Assembly: GCA_038230695.1 (NCBI GenBank)
Contig: JBBRMT010000250.1
Location: forward strand, 1-6,644
DNA: 6,644 nucleotides
Direction: 5' to 3'
Source: QHBQ01 sp038230695
GTDB taxonomy: Bacteria; Chloroflexota; Chloroflexia; QHBQ01
The notes under the pieces were generated by a model. That model saw only the letters and a list, made by a program, of their open reading frames with translations. It had not been told where the DNA came from and ran no database searches. Positions 4,192-6,644 of this stretch are shown here, in pieces. Numbering within the stretch: the first letter of the stretch is position 1; every line of letters begins with the position of its first letter. A program made the position numbers and the translations under genes.

Positions 4192-4997
4192 CCTATTCTG
4201 TTTATGAAGGGAGATTAAGCGACAAAGTGTTTAACTCAAAACCCAGGGCGAACGCAATTCGCGCCTACGTAAACTCAAAACTGCCTCTCCTCTTGCTCCT
4301 CTTCACCCTGGCGGCCTGCGGCGGCGACAATAATAACGGTAACGCGCCTGCGCCCACTGCGACTGCGGGCGCAAGCAGCGGTGGTGTAGTGGTTACTCCC
4401 AGCGCCGCTACCTGTTATGAGGCGGTGAATAGTCTGGCTACCGTCCAGAGTTTCCACTTCGTCTACACCGAGACGCAGACAATCTCTAGCAGCGGGTTTG
4501 GAGCAAGCACGCCGGGGACAGCAAGTGGCTCTGGCAGCTTTAGCGCGGCGGGCGATGCCGACCTTGCCCACCACAACTGGCATTACACCGCCAGCGACAG
4601 CCGCCCAGAGCGCAGTGATGTTACTGGCGAATGGATGCATATCGGCATCAAAGCCTACCATAAGAGCGACAGCGGCTGGGGTATCGCGGCGATCGCCGAT
4701 GCGTTGCCGCTTACAATCAACTCGAAGCTGGGCGAGATTACTGGCAACCTGCCAGCCGCCAACCAGGTCAAGCTGATTGGAGTAGAAAGCGTAGGTGGCG
4801 AAGCCAGCGGCGAAGCCAGCGGCCACTGCCAGTTTGCCAGCAACGCGCAGGCGCTGGGCGGCGCAGCCACCTACGACGTATGGGTTAGCAATCGCAGCGG
4901 CGCACTTACGCGCATCGTCGCTAGCCGCAAGGCCGACAGCTTCAGCCTTACCCTCAGCCAACTCGACCAGCCTGTGACCATTGCGCCGCCGCAGTAA
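4185..4997 (+). CDS. LppX/LprAFG-like lipoprotein
   Basis: At most 270 aa. The lipoprotein signal is clear: basic n-region with KPRANAIRAYVNSK, hydrophobic LPLLLLLFTLAA, lipobox LAAC with Cys45, then GGDNNNGN. A Ala/Thr/Gly-rich linker leads to a domain beginning CYEAVNSLATVQSFHFVYTE, with GEWMHIGIKAYHKSDSGW and IGVESVGGE further on. This matches the LolA/LppX-like fold, a beta half-barrel that binds lipid or hydrophobic ligands outside the membrane; the ligand is unknown. The start is uncertain. ATG 4185 lies in the right arm of the foldback element with only a weak GGAATGA before it. GTG 4227 would give a more usual signal-peptide length, but AAGGGAG lies 13 bases away. A perfect 12-base duplication (4797-4808 and 4809-4820) encodes GEASGEAS. 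Confidence 0.8.
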   Translation: MSAYSVYEGRLSDKVFNSKPRANAIRAYVNSKLPLLLLLFTLAACGGDNNNGNAPAPTATAGASSGGVVVTPSAATCYEAVNSLATVQSFHFVYTETQTISSSGFGASTPGTASGSGSFSAAGDADLAHHNWHYTASDSRPERSDVTGEWMHIGIKAYHKSDSGWGIAAIADALPLTINSKLGEITGNLPAANQVKLIGVESVGGEASGEASGHCQFASNAQALGGAATYDVWVSNRSGALTRIVASRKADSFSLTLSQLDQPVTIAPPQ

Positions 4998-5031
4998 TAC
5001 CAAATCGCCTACGCAATGTCGAAAAACGTAG

Positions 5032-5051
5032 GGGCGGGATTTATCCCGCCC
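5032..5051. terminator. Hairpin between convergent genes
   Basis: GGGCGGGA-TTTA-TCCCGCCC is an 8-bp perfect stem 34 bases after the lipoprotein stop and 27 bases beyond the convergent gene's stop. On the minus strand a run of five T follows six bases later, so it may end the minus-strand gene. On the plus strand there is no T-run. With the flanking CGTAG it looks like a widespread REP-like intergenic repeat, so the terminator role is uncertain. Confidence 0.5.
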
Positions 5052-5078
5052 AGGTTGCCATGTGTCAATGTTTGGCGT

Positions 5079-6644
5079 TTACGGCATCGAACCATCAGGT
5101 TCGGTTGGCAGCGGCGGTGCGGTTGGCGGCAACGGCATGGTGGGGAAGGCTGGGCCAGCGGGGGGTGCAGGTTGCAAAGGGATCAAAGATGCGGCAACCT
5201 TTAGCATCTCAGCGGCTGATATTTTGGTGCCGCTGATCTCGATTAGCGTTTCTCCTTGCACTACGACGACCCGCGTCCCTGCTGGTAGGCACGTTGGAGT
5301 CGAAGCTGGCACATTGCAATCTCCAGGGCCATCTACGCTGCTAGCCCAGCCTTTTTTGCCATTGATGGCTACCTCAATCAAGCCCTTTGTCGTGTCGCTG
5401 ATCGCTTCTGCCGTTGCCTGCATCATCCTCAGCCGTACCGTCGGCGGATTGTCGTCAGGTATTGAATAGTCTGGCATAGGCTGAGAGTTATAAATATGGT
5501 ATGGAACATATGTTATGTCCATCTCTCCTGTCCAAGCGCGGTAGCTGAAGTCATTGACTTGCATTTGCATTGGCAAATAGGTGGGCAGGTAAGTAGTAAA
5601 GCTGATGACACTTACCAGCTTGGCGGCCTTGGTACGGAACTCATCATTGCTGACCGGGGCTATATCTTGTCTTCCAAAATTGCCAGCTCCTTTGGAAATT
5701 GTGACCCAACCTCCTCTGAAGTTAACCCCCTTTGGCATCACGAAGGTAAATAGATCAGCAGCCAGCGGTAGGTTGTATTGTACACTTGCTACCTCACTAA
5801 CCACTTGTTGCAGACTGCTATTCTTCTCTGGTGCCATCTTCAGAATAAAGTAGCTATCATGATCAAGCCAGAGGCGAATGTTATCATAAGGATTCCCATT
5901 GACGCTGTTGCAGCGCGATACCTCCACGCCTGTGTCTAGCACATATGTAGGCCGACCCGCCACTACATCCTCACCAATCAATGTAGGTTGGTAGCAGCTA
6001 CTGAGTTGGTATATAGTGGAGTTGAGCGATTCAATGTAAGTGAGGGTTGAGCCATCCATCTGTATTAGAGCAAGATCGTGACTGTTAAACGAAACATCAC
6101 CGCCATAATCAGCGGAACTCGGTGGGGCATAGCTCCAGACAGCTGTGCCATCATCAATCTTAATCGTCGAATCGCTGTTCTCTTCACGGCTGCGACCGGG
6201 TGCCTGATAAAAGATATGGGATGTCTTCCAGAGTTTGTTGTCGCCTGTTGTTGTGAAAACCTCAGTAAGCTCAAAGCTCTTGATCGCATCCGACTGATAC
6301 ATCGCCTTGGCCCGTGCGATAATCTCAGCGGCGCTGTGCGCTTCGGGCTGCACTGGCAGGAACTGGCGCTCGGCGCGGCTGGCGAGATCGCTAGCTACGT
6401 ACAACGCACCGGCTACTGCCAGCACGATTAGCGCAGCGGCAGCCAGCCAGCCGACGGTGGCGCGGGCGATGTATAGGGGTCGTCGCATTGGTTTAGCGGG
6501 CGGCAGAGCTTCTGCCTCGCTGACAGGGGTGGGCGTGGTGATCTCTTCCTCTAGCTGGGCTTGCAAGGCAGCGGCGAAGCGGGCGGACGGTAGTGGCGCA
6601 CGCAGCTGCTGGCGCAGGCTACGAGCGGCGCGGGCAAGCTCTGG
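5079..6644 (-). CDS. Membrane-anchored anti-sigma-like protein with LolA/RseB-like and DUF4367-like domains, 5' end missing
   Basis: The frame is open to the right edge, so at least 521 codons are present and the true start lies outside; a TTG at 6566 should not be taken as the start. In the visible part, residues 1-60 are cytoplasmic and charged (ELARAARSLRQQL, then LEEEITTPTPV), like the N terminus of Chloroflexi anti-sigma-type proteins. Residues about 62-84 form one membrane helix (VGWLAAAALIVLAVAGALYV). Residues about 104-306 follow the LolA/RseB pattern (AKAMYQSDAIKSFELTEVF ... LPLAADLFTFVMPKG). Residues about 336-489 resemble DUF4367 (LPTYLPM, VAINGKKGWASS, IEISGTKISAAEMLKVAASL). A Pro-rich tail ends the protein. 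A role in sensing envelope state and restraining an ECF sigma factor is inferred; that sigma gene would lie beyond 6644. Confidence 0.75.
   Translation of the reverse strand, partial: PELARAARSLRQQLRAPLPSARFAAALQAQLEEEITTPTPVSEAEALPPAKPMRRPLYIARATVGWLAAAALIVLAVAGALYVASDLASRAERQFLPVQPEAHSAAEIIARAKAMYQSDAIKSFELTEVFTTTGDNKLWKTSHIFYQAPGRSREENSDSTIKIDDGTAVWSYAPPSSADYGGDVSFNSHDLALIQMDGSTLTYIESLNSTIYQLSSCYQPTLIGEDVVAGRPTYVLDTGVEVSRCNSVNGNPYDNIRLWLDHDSYFILKMAPEKNSSLQQVVSEVASVQYNLPLAADLFTFVMPKGVNFRGGWVTISKGAGNFGRQDIAPVSNDEFRTKAAKLVSVISFTTYLPTYLPMQMQVNDFSYRAWTGEMDITYVPYHIYNSQPMPDYSIPDDNPPTVRLRMMQATAEAISDTTKGLIEVAINGKKGWASSVDGPGDCNVPASTPTCLPAGTRVVVVQGETLIEISGTKISAAEMLKVAASLIPLQPAPPAGPAFPTMPLPPTAPPLPTEPDGSMP

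Noticed and set aside
4797..4820. 12-base tandem duplication in the lipoprotein gene
   Set aside because: Real, but only two copies, in frame and in a linker-like segment; it does not point to anything beyond local slippage.
4275..5003. Minus-strand ORF of 242 aa opposite the lipoprotein gene
   Set aside because: Shadow of the lipoprotein frame in GC-rich DNA; the plus strand has a clear signal peptide and lipobox while this frame shows no domain.
5062..5469. Plus-strand ORF of 135 aa inside the membrane protein gene
   Set aside because: It is antisense to a well-supported coding frame, is Gly/Ser-rich by composition only, and has no ribosome site.
1..6644. CRISPR array, tRNA, rRNA, integrase or transposase
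   Set aside because: No regularly spaced direct repeats with spacers, no tRNA-like cloverleaf ends and no recombinase motifs were seen on either strand.

Overview
The window looks like a chromosomal segment of a moderately GC-rich bacterium, most likely a Chloroflexota (class Chloroflexia) relative. This placement is an inference. It rests on the style of the proteins (a membrane-anchored LolA/RseB-like protein, an LppX-like lipoprotein, an ImmA/IrrE-XRE pair), the C-rich intergenic hairpins of the 'CCCCAACCCC plus stem-loop' kind, and a degenerate heptamer repeat. No rRNA, tRNA, CRISPR array, integrase or transposase was seen.

Left part (1-1600, all minus strand). The 5' end of a SAM-dependent methyltransferase gene leaves the window at base 1 and has its own good promoter. 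Upstream of it is a small membrane protein with a TTG start and an intrinsic terminator. Next come an ImmA/IrrE-type zinc metallopeptidase and, 7 bases upstream of that, an XRE repressor. The last two form a repressor/anti-repressor-protease operon.

Control region (1590-1750). The repressor gene is read from a promoter whose -10 box lies so close to the ATG that the mRNA should be leaderless or nearly so. A divergent promoter drives a 64-aa basic protein with a perfect Shine-Dalgarno. Five copies of a 14-bp operator-like element (TTGCR-N4-YGCAA and degenerate versions) span both promoters with centre spacings of 32, 22, 31 and 22 bp, so all lie near one helical face. This is laid out like a phage or ICE immunity switch or a DdrO/IrrE stress switch, and is the most interesting part of the window.

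Middle (1947-3952, plus strand). A further promoter precedes a leader that may encode a 37-residue peptide starting at AUA. Then come a 294-aa protein with three beta-sandwich domains (including an AMPK/CBM48-like glycogen-binding domain), a 130-aa membrane protein, and a 103-aa winged-helix-like protein that overlaps it by 10 bases. The last gene ends inside five GARGGYA heptamers.

Right part (3953-6644). A 217-bp foldback element with 28-bp perfect inner and about 22-bp imperfect outer inverted repeats separates the heptamers from an LppX-like lipoprotein gene. That gene's first ATG lies in the element's right arm. Convergent to it, and incomplete at its 5' end, is a large membrane protein with a cytoplasmic anti-sigma-like N terminus, one membrane segment, a LolA/RseB-like domain and a DUF4367-like domain. 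A GGGCGGGA hairpin lies between the two.
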